From Magicicada septendecula (Eukaryota; Arthropoda; Insecta; Hemiptera; Cicadidae): 64,000 bases of DNA. The DNA lies in assembly GCA_034769895.1 (NCBI GenBank), contig CM068369.1, positions 431,499,528 to 431,563,527 on the forward strand, read 5' to 3'. This document shows positions 25,843 through 37,731 of the stretch, in pieces. The stretch's first letter is position 1. Every line of letters begins with the position of its first letter. The position numbers were made by a program, and so were the translations under genes. The notes below the pieces were generated by a model. That model worked only from the letters and a program-made list of their open reading frames with translations. It did not search any database and was not told the DNA's origin.

Positions 25843-26020
25843 CGTGCTTACTTGCCAAACTGCTAGCTGTCATGCTCCGCACGACGCCTGTCAGTGTCTC
25901 CACCATTATCAAGTCTTAAACCTTAGGAGTCTAGGTCGTGGTTTAGGACTTGATAATAGTGGAGACACTGATGGCCTCATCCGGAGCGTGACAGGTAACA
26001 GTTTGGCAAGTAAGCATGAC
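25843..26020. repeat. Imperfect inverted repeat of a PLE-like end
   Basis: Two arms of about 80 bases face each other across a spacer of about 17 bases (25923-25939). The left arm includes cttacttgccaaactg, agtgtctccaccattatcaa and gtcttaaacc. The right arm carries the complements ggtttaggacttgataat, gtggagacactg and cagtttggcaagtaag. A third, diverged copy of the arm occurs at about 52290-52380, just downstream of the second Penelope-like element, which suggests the arms are PLE terminal sequences. Confidence 0.8.
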
Positions 26021-26389
26021 AAAGATGGAGTACGATATTGTGTTTCGAAATTTTTTTCTTGTGTTCACTGGCTTGACTAGTAAACAACTGTGTTAATAAG
26101 TAAGAAACACAGCATTAGAGTAGAAAGTTTAGATAAAAAAATTTAGCATACAAGCTTCGTTGGTCTCTTCCCTACCTTGTTCTTTACGTGCTTAGTAAAG
26201 GCTTGGTACGGGCTTGGAAGCTTGGTAAGCTTCCTTAGGGTTAAAAATGTGTCGATTCCAATTGTAAATTGTAAGTTACACTTTTACCTGTATTTAAACG
26301 ATTGTCAATGAAATACAAAAGACATTTTTTGAGAGACTTTTTATTGGAATAATATACGTAAAAATAGGTACAAAAGTGTTTACCTACAT

Positions 26390-27450
26390 CTTTTCTTCTT
26401 CTATCAGGGACTAAGCGAATCACCTGTTCTAGTCCAAAGAAATATATTCACTTTACTAACCCTTCCTAAGACTTCGTATACTTTGCTGACCAACAGGCTT
26501 GTATTGTCAAACTTCATTAAGCAACCTGGCATCTGGCATCCTATGCACATGAGCAATCAATCTTTCTTTTTTTTCTGCAATACGATCTTGGACATTAAAC
26601 ATGTTCAAATCCTTACGAGTGTCTTATTACAGAGTCAATTCCTTAGTGTGCAGCCTTTACCAGATCGCAAGAATCTCATCTCCGATGTTTGTAACCTTCT
26701 CAGATGTGTTTTCGATAAAACCCACATTACAGAAACATACATTACCACTGGCGCTGTCATTGCCTTATAAAATTTTAATCGAGTCTCTTTCCTTGTTTCC
26801 TCTAAAGCACTCTACGAATTGTGTCACATACTGACCAAAACGTCGCCATCAATATTCCAACTTGACATTATAAATAATGTCACACCCAAGATAGCAGAAA
26901 TATGATACTTGCTTCTATACTCCTATTATCCAATATAATTTTAGAATGTAAGGGGTATTTGCCCATAATGCCATAGTTTTCGCCTTCTGCATGAAAATTA
27001 TTATTTTGCATTTTGAACAGACTTGCTGTAATTGGATATTGATCTCTGGAGCTCGCATTCGAAAACAACATTGTATTTATGTATTTTATTCCCGGAACGA
27101 CTCATAATTTCCACTCTCTATGTAATTAATACAGATACTAAACAGTGTTGAAGACATGCTACAGCCTTGGCGCACTCTCTGATTAATGTAAATCTCTTCT
27201 GACATATCCTCACCTATATACAGTACTGTCCTTGTACAATAGTATAAGCTTTGTGTAACGTCTACAAGATGTTGAGAATAACCTCTTTCACACATAATGT
27301 CCTACAGAATCGAAATTAAGTCTATTATTTAACGTTAAGTATATAAAGTGCTTTCTCGTAGTCAATGAAGGCAATGTGTGTCTCCAACATAAATTCCTTT
27401 TTTTTTCTTAATCATTATTATCAAAGAGAATACGTCATCAATTCAAGATT
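26390..27450 (-). mobile_element. Non-LTR retrotransposon (LINE) 3' half, copy A
   Basis: On the minus strand 27420-27340 contains AFIDYEKAL, the RT motif A region. 27295-27086 gives YINQRVRQGCSMSSTLFSIC, matching the GVRQGC-S-P-LF block of non-LTR RTs, with the usual Gly replaced by Arg. The 3' part down to 26390 has only broken frames but aligns by landmarks with 44740-45170. It ends in a segment encoding VIRLVPDRRRK followed by a short AAG-rich run. Frames are disrupted throughout and 5' sequence is missing. The clade is not assigned. Confidence 0.75.
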
Positions 27451-27489
27451 TACCTACATAGTTTAACCTACTATTTACACATTTTCTCT

Positions 27490-28150
27490 ATCATATTAGC
27501 GGGTTTTTAATACCTTCTTCATAAATATTTGATAGACGTGATCGTAGCCAATTGCTCACAAAGTCTTGCACCTCTTTATCGCTGAACACTTTTTACACCA
27601 AATATTTTTTGAAGAATGTAAACAAATGAAAATCATATGATGATAAATGTGCACTCCAGGGGCGATGATACATATCTGTTCAGTGAAGTTCTTCCAATTT
27701 TGCTTGCAGCGGCGGCAGTAGTGCGGGCCGTGACGAAGCAAGACGCTGATGAACGAAATATTGCGCCTTTTGTACCGATAGACCTCTTTAACCTTACCAA
27801 GATTTCAGAGTAGTAGGCAGCATTCATTGGTCTTAACTAAAGTAAAAATCCGACTTACGTGACACCTTAACCATCCTAAAAGACACTCATGAAAATCTTG
27901 TCAGCAAATAAACATGTTTTCTCTTTCGCTGGTGTTGTTTCACCTTTTGCACGCTACCTCACACTCGACACCCAGACACATACAGAGTACAGTGGGGTAC
28001 CCACAATTCATCACCATGTGAGAAGGCATATCAAAATTGAGTCTCCCTCTGTTGAAACGCGATCCAAAAGCCTCTGAGAAATTTCAGTCTTACAGCCTTG
28101 TAAATGGCAGCCAACTTGCAGAGCTTTTGCCGATGATTTAATGAAACCAT
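27490..28150 (-). pseudogene. Mariner transposase remnant 2 (C-terminal)
   Basis: Minus-strand pieces in successive frames give SHGDELWV (about 28035-28015, the GDE-W block), KIFMSVF, then MNAAYYSEILVRLKRSIGTK (27827-27768), the block before the second catalytic Asp. VLLRHGPH then stands where a DNARPH-like motif is expected. Near the end, FSDKEVQDFVSNWLRS and YEEGIKNPL (about 27580-27490) match the mariner C-terminus. Multiple shifts and stops are present and the catalytic HDNA motif is mutated. It is a different copy from the one at 12 kb because it covers the C-terminal part and has different sequence. Confidence 0.8.
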
Positions 28151-30217
28151 TCTTTTTTATTAATAATCGTTTTTGATGATTGTCTTCACACGTCCATACA
28201 TTACTGAAGTTATTGGACTAGTTTCAGGAACAGTTATTTTTTGATTGTCGTGAAGATGTTAAATTTGCAGAAATGTTCTGCTGCGTAATGCTGGTTCTGA
28301 TCGATGTGCTTAAGTGAGGTTAGTAACTTTTTTCCGATCTTCACAGAAAAACGTATGCCATTTGTAAACGTTGAGGCTTGGAATGTGTATGTACCACTGC
28401 CAAATTATGCACGCAATCTGCATAAAACTTCAGTTGGTTTAACATCTTCGTGTACTGAAAACGTAATAATTACACGCTGTGCAGTGGACATGCATCCACT
28501 GTTCACGTACTGTGACAGCAACTAACAAAAGCATAGCACTGCGAACGTCTAAGCAATATTAGCCTACTAACTAATCACTGTTGCCAACATTAACGGCGTT
28601 AAAGTATCTCGTGCCTATTTTAAAAGTCTTGTCTATATTTGACCGAATTACGTTGTTAATTCTGCTTAAAATTCTCTAATTCTTTCCGTTTTCCATAAGT
28701 GGTTAATTCAAGTGTCAATTCTACTTACACACAACTTACACAATTCCACATACACACACTTAATTTATCTGTCTTCCCTTTACAGCTTTATACATCTCTT
28801 TTTACACAATACATAGAATAGAGTTTCCAGTGTAATGGTGCAATTTAATGTTTTAAAATTCAGATAATTTAAATCATTTTACTAAAAAAGTATACAACTA
28901 ATCTATTTCATTAAATTGAATTTGTCATTATGACATACTGACATTAACATTTTAAAAGTAATACACTGAAGGTCAAAGGTTCAGTGATATTATTATAATT
29001 AAATTTTATCGTATTGTGACACCCTGCTCTATGTATGTCACTTTGTTAGTTTCTATTTCTGTTATCGCTGTTCAATGTAATTCTTTTTATTACTTGACGA
29101 TAGAACAGTTGAAGAGTTCTCATTCCTAAATTTGGACACTCTTGTGTCTACTTTGGTTCATATTCACTGTAGTAAAGTGTGGTCATATAAGTTCATGTGA
29201 CATAATTTAAACACATCTCATTGGCAAGACTGTAATTATATTCTCACTTAGGGCATAATTGAAGGGAGAACTGGACAAACTAGCCGTTTTCATATCCTGA
29301 CATGAAAAATTCACAAATACTAGTGATAAAAGACAAAAACAGATATCCACAAAGATCCGATAACATGTGGCGCCCGCAAAAACGGACAGAGAAATCTCCA
29401 GTAGCGGAGATTCATTGTAAAATTAAACATCAAATTTTAATTGAAAACACTGTAGTCATAGAGAAGTTTCAAAATTATTTCCATCGTGAATGAAACAAGA
29501 CGTGACAGATACTCATAAAAGCAATAACACTAATTATGACTGGGGCGAAAGGAAAGCAACATATTGCCAGGTGCTAAACTGTTTTTATTTTTCTTACACA
29601 GAACAATTATGTATTTTGCTTTTATACAACTCATTTCTGTAAATGTATCGCAAACTGATGAATCTCAAGGCAGGATCTAGTTTATTGTAACTCATGGATT
29701 TGTTTATAAAAATTGTGGCCCCAAATTAATATAGAAATGGGGCGTGGTCGACATTGTGCTCAATCTCAATAGAACCAGTGATGTACCTCATCGTACAATG
29801 AGGGATACGTTTGGCGTAGAAATCAATAAAATGTTTAAATTGAAGAAAAATGTTGAGAATAATGCTGTACTATGCTTCCCCCTTTATGTACACTATGATA
29901 TAGTATACTTTACATCTTTAAATAATTTGAAAGTTGCAAAATTGTTGTAAGGTTTGGGAAGCAAGTAGCATATTTGTCGATAACATGCACCACTATACAC
30001 ATTAATATAGAGTTACTAATTCATCTATTCAGGTATTTAACAAACTTTGTGAATTAAGAAGTTTAAATTAAAAACCGGAACATATATATTACAAACAACT
30101 CGTAAGTTACAAACTATGTCATAAATTAGGTTTTTTCCGCGTGACAACGTTTGATCAAATGGTGGTAGCAACAGCGGATACAGACCATGACAGTCGTAAG
30201 CCAACTGTACCATCGAC
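28151..30217. other. Gene-free AT-rich stretch
   Basis: No supported gene. The left 300 bases may contain more eroded mariner sequence. Short open frames at 28304, 29302 and 29744 have no recognisable domain. Confidence 0.4.
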
Positions 30218-30244
30218 GGCTCAGAACCAGAGGAACGTAACTCC
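30218..30244 (+). repeat. Left terminal inverted repeat of the DNA transposon
   Basis: Pairs with 35010-35036, 25 of 27 bases identical when inverted, the first 19 being perfect. An annotator looking only at 30141-30380 would see a short open frame here, which has no merit. Confidence 0.88.
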
Positions 30245-31303
30245 ATATTGGCTACTTTTCAGGAGAGCAGAAAAAAGTTTACATGTTACTGTTTTTGAAT
30301 ATTCGGTTAGCATCTTTGAAATTTTTCGAAACATTTTATGTTCATTTAAAAGCAGCATATTATTATTCGTCACTACATAAAAAATTACAAGTATCTTTAT
30401 TTAATTAGCAGTTTTATGGTAATTTTTATTTATAGGTGAGGAGATACGTTTTTCTGGTTCTAAACGTTCGCACAATACATAGCAACTTTGGTGGAGATAC
30501 AGAGATACTGCTAAAATAATATTTCCATTTTAATAATGACACAACTTTATTTCACCATATATTACAAAAAACAAAATATATATTAACAAAATCCGCATAT
30601 TTGATTAATAGGTTTATATTTATCTAAAACGTTTAGGTTAATAAAAACATTCCTGACTGAAATTAATTTCTACAATGTAATTACATTAACAAACTAAATC
30701 AAGTGTTAAGTAATAATTCACTAAGATGTGGTTAAAGTTCAAACATTTCCATTAAAAGAAATCGAGATTTTGGCTAATTTAATCTAATGAGGAACTTGAA
30801 ATCTACAGATTGTAAACAAATAAAAAAAACCAATAGTTTAATAAATTTCTACATAAAAAATAAAATTCAACAAACAAATTTCTATTATTTGATAGACAAA
30901 TTTTACCATTTCTCTTTTAATTAAACAAGTAGATTTTATAACTTATAATTTCTTATTTACTCTAAAAATGATTTACTGTTATTCTATTAATATAAACAAT
31001 ATCATAATTTATTGAGAATAGAACTAAAACGTAAAAATACAAATATTAACCGTTGAAGTAGTTATTTTATAGTAAGTAAAACACTTTTTAACATAGCACA
31101 GACAACTTTTTGTTAATGAAAAAAATTATAAAACATTCCGTACAAAGAAACATTAAGGTGTTAGCTAACAAAAAAAAAAAATACTTTTAGGCCTTTACAA
31201 AAATTGTTTCAAAAAATCTAAGATGTTTATCAAAATATTAAATTACTTTTACAGTGTTTTCTAAAATATTAACATCCTAATAATCTTACAATATCTAAGC
31301 TTT

Positions 31304-34300
31304 TTAGGCATTTTCATTGTCACAGCCTTCCTTGAGATCTTTATAAAAACTGTGGTATGGTTCTTTAATTATACCTGACTGACACAAATCCATCAAATCA
31401 TTTAATTTTTCATTTTGAATTTTTAGTTTGGTATGATATTTGGGCTGCAGCTGAAACACTGATGAGGATGAGCGACGTTTCCTTTGGATAGGAATTTTCT
31501 TGAATTCTTCATCATTTCTGTATTTATAGTATATGTGACACAAATCTTCCTTCAAAAACCTTAAGTGTACTATCTTAAACCAGTGAACTTGATTACCATC
31601 AGTGTCAGTTTTTTTGTTCAACAGTCTTTCTTTCTGCATTGACGTGAAATCGAAAAAATGTTTTTGTTCCATTTCTATTACTTCGTATTTTCTACTTTTC
31701 GAAGCCAACCTTATGACAGTAAACCATCATGATGGATCATAAATATCAAGGTTTCTGGAATATTTTCTATCCTGGCATTAACCGAGACACATTCCATTTG
31801 TGAATGGCCCGGTTCAAAAAAACATTGATCAATAGAAGGAATGTCTAAGTTTTGGACAGCATGCAGAAGCATAGTGCACACATTTATATTCCGATCCTGT
31901 CCCCCGCAACTGTCAGAAAACAGAATAATTGGACGTCCATCAGCAATGCATTGAAGTTTTAAATACAAACATGAGGATACTTCAATAGACCCTCTTTTGG
32001 CTATACCCTCTGCCACATATAATTAGTAACATGTTTAGTAGCTGCATTTTACACAGTTAGGTTATAAACGGCTAACCTGCGTTTGTAAAACATTTTTTTT
32101 GTAGAAACAGAAGGGCAGTATCTAACAGCTTCAAGATCAAATTCTGAAAGATGACATTTGTCCTGCAAAGCTTCTTCTTTCTATTTGTTTTTTAATTTAC
32201 GAGCGAATTGTTTATGACGTATGTTCTTATCGTAACATGTTTTTTCAAGTACTTGTTGATCATCTGGCAAATTTCTGTAACGACGACATTGATCACATTC
32301 ATCTTTTCTAGGTTTGTGAAAAGCCAAATTGAATTCGTTATTAAATATGTCTCTATATAACCATAATTTTTCCGGATTTACCCCTCTTTCTTTACACTGT
32401 TCTGCATACAGCTCATACATTATATTGACATTTAAATCATTAGCCAAATACTGCCTAGAGCTAGCTTGAGGACAGTAATGTGATGGAACAGAGGGAACTG
32501 AATTTATATGATTTCTAATTATTTCCCTACTGTCATCAGGTCTCTTTACACTTGGACAGTGACGACCTCTTTTATCAGGACTTACCACTGTGTTACTTTC
32601 ATCACGTTTCTTAAGTATGTTTCTGACGAATGTCTCTGAGACATTAAGAGTGCTAAGAAAAACCCCAGACAAACTTGGATTTCTTTGTTATTTTTCTAGA
32701 AGAAGTAATTCATTGTTATTTTACGACGAGATTCGTTACTAGCTGCACTAACTCTTTCTTTTGGAATCTCCTTAATTAGTGAAGCTAAATACTGCCTCTG
32801 TTTATTAGAATCTTTCATAGCCCAAAATTTTTGAAATATGATTCTAACATCATTTTAAGTGAAGTTTACATTACACTTTCTTGAACATTTTGAGCAATCT
32901 TATAGATAAATTTCTTTTCTGGCATTTCCTTTACGGAGGTGGAAACATAAGACTTTCCTGATTGGCGGTTTTCCTTTCTAAGATTTTCTTCCAAGTACTT
33001 GGATTTATACTCCTTTTCTTACTGTTCTGGACAGTTGTAAATACTTCATATTTTTCTTTTGAAGACAATCCCCCTCGTGTGTTTCTGACTGGACTGTTAA
33101 TTGTGTAGTCTACTGTTAATAACAAATAAAAGCCTTTACCTCTAGCAATCGCATCATCTGGACCTCGTATTTTATTTTTCGTTGTTGTGGCAACAACATT
33201 GACAGATGTTAAGTTCTTTTCCATTGCAGTCTCTTGATGTATAGGTTGATTGGAGACAGATCCGCTTGTGGAAACCTGTTCAGCTTCTGGAATGATCAGA
33301 ATGATACAGTCAGGTCTCATTTTAGTTTCATAAATGAAATAAATTAAGATAAGTAAAATAACACTGACATGAGTCACAAGACAACTTACCTTCAATGGTT
33401 TTCGAGGCAGATACATTTTTCCTTATTTTCCTACGCTTTTTAACTTTAGGCCTGGAATCGTCATCAGATGATGTACACTGAGAATTTTCGGGAGGGTGAT
33501 AGTCATCTGAAGAATCACTGAAGTTAATCAACTTTTCTATCATGCTACTTTTTTTTTAATTGTTCTTGAGTTAAAGATGAACTAGAGTTAGTTTCATTTT
33601 CATCATTCTTTGCTGATGAATAGTCACATTCTGCAAAAAAAAACTGAGAATAATAAACGCATTTACAGTAATTTTGCTATATATAAATTTGTATTTGATA
33701 CAACGCTGATCAATTTATACAAAAGAAAATTATGATGACCATAGATCAAGTTGAATTTGGTAAATTTTTTTTGCAATTTTCGTATTTTATATAACACGAT
33801 TTTCTACTTCTAAAATTTTTTGTATTGTGTGTAAATCAATTAAACGCTTTGAAATTGTTTTTTTGGAACACATATTTTAAAGTTATCACTCTCGTAAAAA
33901 GATTTAACAAACAAACAAATAATTTTTTTAAACACTATAAAACACGTTAACTCGACAGATAAACAATTCAAACTGATCTGAAAACAGTAGAAATATAGAA
34001 AGGGAAGCGAGTTCGATAAAAATTCTTTCAAAACAATTCTTGGCTAAGTCAGGAAGAAAAGAATTACATTTTTATTTTAGCCTTTTACGGGAATTGTTCA
34101 AATATCAGGACGGCTGCTATGTTGTTCATTGTATAAATTTTGGAATTATAGGTAATTTCTAATTTAAAATGTTAAAATGAAAATAATGTTTGTTGAGAAA
34201 AAAAATTAATGTGCACCAATTACTTTTTTCTGACTACCAAACTGACTAACAAAGTGAAAACATGTTGACTCTCAATCAAATTAATTCTCTCTACAACCAA

Positions 34301-34388
34301 AACAAACTCTAATGTACTTACCTTCAGATGTAGATGCCGAATTCATTTTCAAGGCAAGCTCTAAAATTCTTTTTCCTCTGGGAATCAT
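31304..34388 (-). pseudogene. Transposase-like gene with introns, decayed (DUF7869-like family)
   Basis: Likely exon 1 runs 34388-34322, starting ATG and reading MIPRGKRILELALKM, with a GTAAGT donor. The acceptor tttttgcag leads into exon 2 at 33630 (CDYSSAKNDE onward), which ends at 33390 at GTAAGT. Exon 3 begins at 33286 after an attccag acceptor. Both splices are in phase 1 and keep the frame. Downstream come NPSTWKK, KSYVSTSVKEMPEKK, a Cys-rich CSKCSRKC, IIFQKFWAM, ECDQCRRYRN, FYKRRLAVYNLTV, ILFSDSCGGQDRN (a likely acidic catalytic segment) and EPGHSQMECVSVNARIE, ending at 31304. Lesions include a shift in an A-run near 33550, shifts near 32950, 32908, 32660, 32030 and 31718, and in-frame stops near 32850, 32698, 32183 and 32048. 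Family assignment from memory of motif patterns is tentative. Confidence 0.7.
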
Positions 34389-34689
34389 AACGCAGGATAA
34401 TATAATACAAAATTATCTGTAACTAGGTAGTTTTTCGGTGCCAATGACGGTCTCTAAAAAACACGTTGAGTCTAGTTCGACTCGAGAGGTAGAATAAACT
34501 GAATGAATCACGATAAAGTGGTTGTTATAAAGAGTGTTTACCAACATTGCAATAAATAATTTACCATGAATGTACAATATTTACGTGTACATTGTACAGG
34601 TAAACACCGAACATGGGTAAACACTATAATCCAAAAAGTTTGCTACACATTTTTAAAACTTAAGTCACAATAAAATAAACGTAACATAA

Positions 34690-34815
34690 AAGGTTCATTA
34701 GGACCAGATGAACATATCGTCACATACGTCTTTATGGTTCTGAACAAAAGGACTATTTACCTAAATACCTCAGAACCAGATAAACGTATCGTCACATACG
34801 TGGCTATGATTCTAA
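34690..34815. repeat. Subterminal repeats of the DNA transposon
   Basis: Two related copies: aggaccagatgaacatatcg with cacatacgtctttatggttc (34700-34740), and agaaccagataaacgtatcg with cacatacgtggctatgattct (34769-34813). Each is itself roughly palindromic because its two halves are inverted versions of the TIR-like core. A further inverted copy sits near the left end (30443-30470). Such repeats commonly act as transposase-binding sites. Confidence 0.65.
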
Positions 34816-35009
34816 AAAATATATATCTTGATCAGGGTTAAACAAACGTAAATAACGATACGTTTGAATGGCTCTAAAAAAAAAACTTTTTTATTAAACG
34901 TAACTACAAAAACCCTCTTATTATAAAGAGTGGAGTTACGTCGTTCTGTCACTAAAGACAGCATAAAAGTTAATTATAGAAAATGTGGAGAACCAAAAAT
35001 CGCATTTTT

Positions 35010-35036
35010 GGAGATATGTTCCTCTGGTTCTGAGCC
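35010..35036 (-). repeat. Right terminal inverted repeat of the DNA transposon
   Basis: Inverted partner of 30218-30244. Confidence 0.88.
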
Positions 35037-36390
35037 CAATATCAACAGCTATACGGTATTTATTCGTAACAGCTTAGTATTTGTTCGTTCCCTTACATGA
35101 ACACACACACACTCATACACACAAATTAGCACGATTACGTATATTAATAACCTTAATCTCACACTTTGCATCTTTAAAAAGTTATAATATTTGCGTCTTT
35201 TTAGTTTCGTTATTTAGAAGGTAAATCACTATCAAATTAGTAAATCCATGCGTACCTCTACAATACACAACCAAGGGAAACATAGCTGTTCGGCAGTAAT
35301 AAACATGGAAACCAACTCTGTTCTAATAGGGTGAGGTTGTTTAAATATTCAGCTGTATATTCGTTGATGCGTTAAAAATAAATACTAAAGGTCAGCTCAT
35401 ATTATTCATACAAATTTTTGTGTAGGTTCTACTTTATTCAATTGCTACTGAAAATTCTTTCCTCATACATAAAATTATAAATTGTGGTAAATGATTTTTA
35501 CATTTGTTTCAATCATTACATTTCTCTGACTCTCAGTCCATGTTACACAATTTGCAATTCGCGTACGTTTTGTAAAACAATCTCTTCCGTTCTTCTTAGC
35601 TTCAGGATTCTAAGTACCAATAGCGACTTCAGAATCTCACTTCTTCAAACTTCCTCCAAACTTCATTAGTTACATTATATTTTAAGACGTTCTGATCTTA
35701 TCAATTTAAATAAATTTCCTATAATTAACCCTTCTTCAAGAGTTTACTTATTTTAGCAGAATTTAAAATTTTCAAGTGTTGTAGTTACGATCGTATACCA
35801 ATATTTAAATTCTTATGGTTTTTAGTGTTATAATGTTGTAACGTCATAAAATAATAAAATTTAAAATTAATTTAATTATTGGAAACGACACGAAGTGTAT
35901 GTGACTAAATTATATATTGCTGAAAGTTATGGTAGAATCATACTTAGCGTTGTAGGCAACATGCGTAAGGGCTATGTGACGTTTCTCACTTATTTCCCTG
36001 GATGACCCGCAATGAGAACATTCGCTACCGCTGCGCGTTCAGAGACACTGCCCAATCGTTCTTCAGACACACGGGATTGTCGTGTCAATATTCCGTCACA
36101 CAGATGTTTGCTTCTATGTGAAGGTCAACACCATATTCAGTTCAAATTGATGTTCCATGAAATAATCTATACGTTTATGACAATTTAGTATTGACTTCAT
36201 ATGTGCAACTGTTTATTGTGTAGCGAACTATTATAACTATAGAATTTTGGTGAGTTGTATAATTTGTCCAAGTATAGTCAGTAGCGTATAATTACATAGT
36301 TGAGAGAATCCGTCCCTAATTCTTGATGGGAGAAGAATGAAGAAGGTTAATATTAGTATTAATAATAATAGTAGTAACATATCATAACAC
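35037..36390. other. Gene-free stretch
   Basis: No supported feature. A short AC run lies at 35100-35112 and an AAT-rich segment at 36345-36376, just before the R1-like element. Confidence 0.4.
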
Positions 36391-37509
36391 CTGTGGAATG
36401 CCTTCTATGATGGAATCCTCCGGATGGAGATGCCAGATGATACCTTTCTGGTAGCATATGCTGATGACGTGGCTGCCGTGATAACCGCGAGAGCCGCAGA
36501 GGAGGCTCAGCGCAAGCTGAACCAGGTCATGCGCAGGGTCCGCATCTGGATGGAAGAACACGGTCTGAGCCTTGCGATGGAGAAGAAAGAGATTGTGCTG
36601 CTCACTCGACGACGTATACCCACAATCACACAGTTCGTGGTGGGAGAAAAGGCGATAACATCAAAGCCAGCGGTGAAGTATCTAGGGGTGCACCTGGATA
36701 CTAAGCTCTCCTATTGGGTGCAAATCCGATGTTCCTCGGAGAAAACCGCTAAGGTCGTTAATGCGCTGAGCAGGCTAATGTCAAATGTCGGAGGCCCAGC
36801 TGCGGGAAGACGGCGACTGCTGATGTTGGTGACCAACTCGATTCTCCTCTACGGATGCGAGGTCTGGGCCGACGCACTGAAACAAGAAAAATAACGCAAG
36901 CAGATGGCCGCGGTACAACGAAGAGGAGCACTTCGGATTGCAAGCTCCTACAGAACGGTGTCGGAGCCAGCAGTGTTGGTCGTCGCTGGAGAAATGCCAA
37001 TAGATCTGATGGCTGAAGAGAGGAGGAGGGTCTACACAACCAAGGAAGACTTGGGGTTTGTAGAAGCAAGAACAGTGGCCAGGGTACACTCCATGCGGAG
37101 CTGGCAACTACGATGGGAGCAGGAGACTCGAGCTAGGTGGACGGCGAGGTTGATTGGGAACCTCCCTGAATGGGTGGACAGAACGCACGGCGAGGTAGAT
37201 TATTACCTTACTCAATTCCTGACAGGGCGTGGTTATTTCTGTGCATACCTGCGAAGGATGGGTAATATGGAGGATCCGTCGTGCGTGTATGGCGACTCAG
37301 ACTCTGATGACGCTCATCACACTTTCTTCGAGTGTCAACGGTGGGTGCTGGAGAGACGACGACTGAAATCGGAGATTGGCCCCATGACGCCTGATAACAT
37401 CACAGGCGTCATGCTCAACAGCAAAGAGAACTGGGACATGGTTGTGACCTTCGTGAGGATGGTCCTACAGCAGAAGAAGCCTGAACTGGACCCTCTCTCA
37501 GGTCGATGA
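36391..37509 (+). pseudogene. R1-like ORF2 C-terminal half (RT, thumb, Cys-His domain)
   Basis: The frame enters at 36391 and contains FLVAYADDVAAV, the YADD active site of non-LTR RTs, followed by VKYLGVHLD and LLYGCEVWA. One in-frame TAA at 36892-36894 interrupts it. The same frame resumes with QRRGALRIASSYRTVSEPAV, the R1-clade block after the RT. Near the end CVYGDSDSDDAHHTFFEC corresponds to the C-terminal C-C-H-C domain, but the second Cys of the CxxC is Gly. The true stop is at 37509. With only one stop and no frameshift this copy is young compared with the other elements here. Because the 5' part is missing it is dead on arrival. Confidence 0.9.
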
Positions 37510-37731
37510 TATAGATAAAGCTGTAGGAGCCTAGTAGGCGCAATACAAGGTGCCACCCTGAAGCCATACGAATAGTTGTTCCAGGGGGGGTTCCTGCCTG
37601 TAAAGTGGAGGTTTTTTAGTGGGTGCGAGTCCCACACACCGGGAGACCAGTCGGGTGTCTCCTGATGGTGCATAATGCATTTTCTCCTCCTTCGCAAAAA
37701 AAAATAAATAAATATTATTATTATTATTATG
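36391..37731 (+). mobile_element. 5'-truncated R1-like non-LTR retrotransposon
   Basis: Plus-strand insertion with markedly higher GC than its surroundings. It begins abruptly inside the RT at LWNAFYDGILR and ends after a 3' untranslated region of about 220 bases with an A-rich, then ATT-repeat tail (37696-37731). No clear target duplication was found. Truncation at the 5' side and a simple-repeat tail are typical of target-primed reverse transcription. Confidence 0.88.

Larger units (their letters stand above)
30218..35036 (-). mobile_element. 4.8-kb DNA transposon with 27-bp TIRs and spliced transposase-like gene
   Basis: The ends are inverted copies: left GGCTCAGAACCAGAGGAAC at 30218-30236 and its exact complement at 35018-35036. 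The match continues to 27 bases with 2 mismatches. Inside each end are further motifs built on AGAACCAGA and ACGTAT (30443-30470, 34700-34810). One gene-like region lies between them on the minus strand (31304-34388). I could not find a clear target duplication (flanks cgac and caat), so the superfamily cannot be read from it. Flanking and internal DNA is very AT-rich. Confidence 0.8.

Noticed and set aside
36758..37107. Minus-strand frames of about 105 residues over the R1-like element
   Set aside because: Shadows of the real plus-strand RT frame; no domain.
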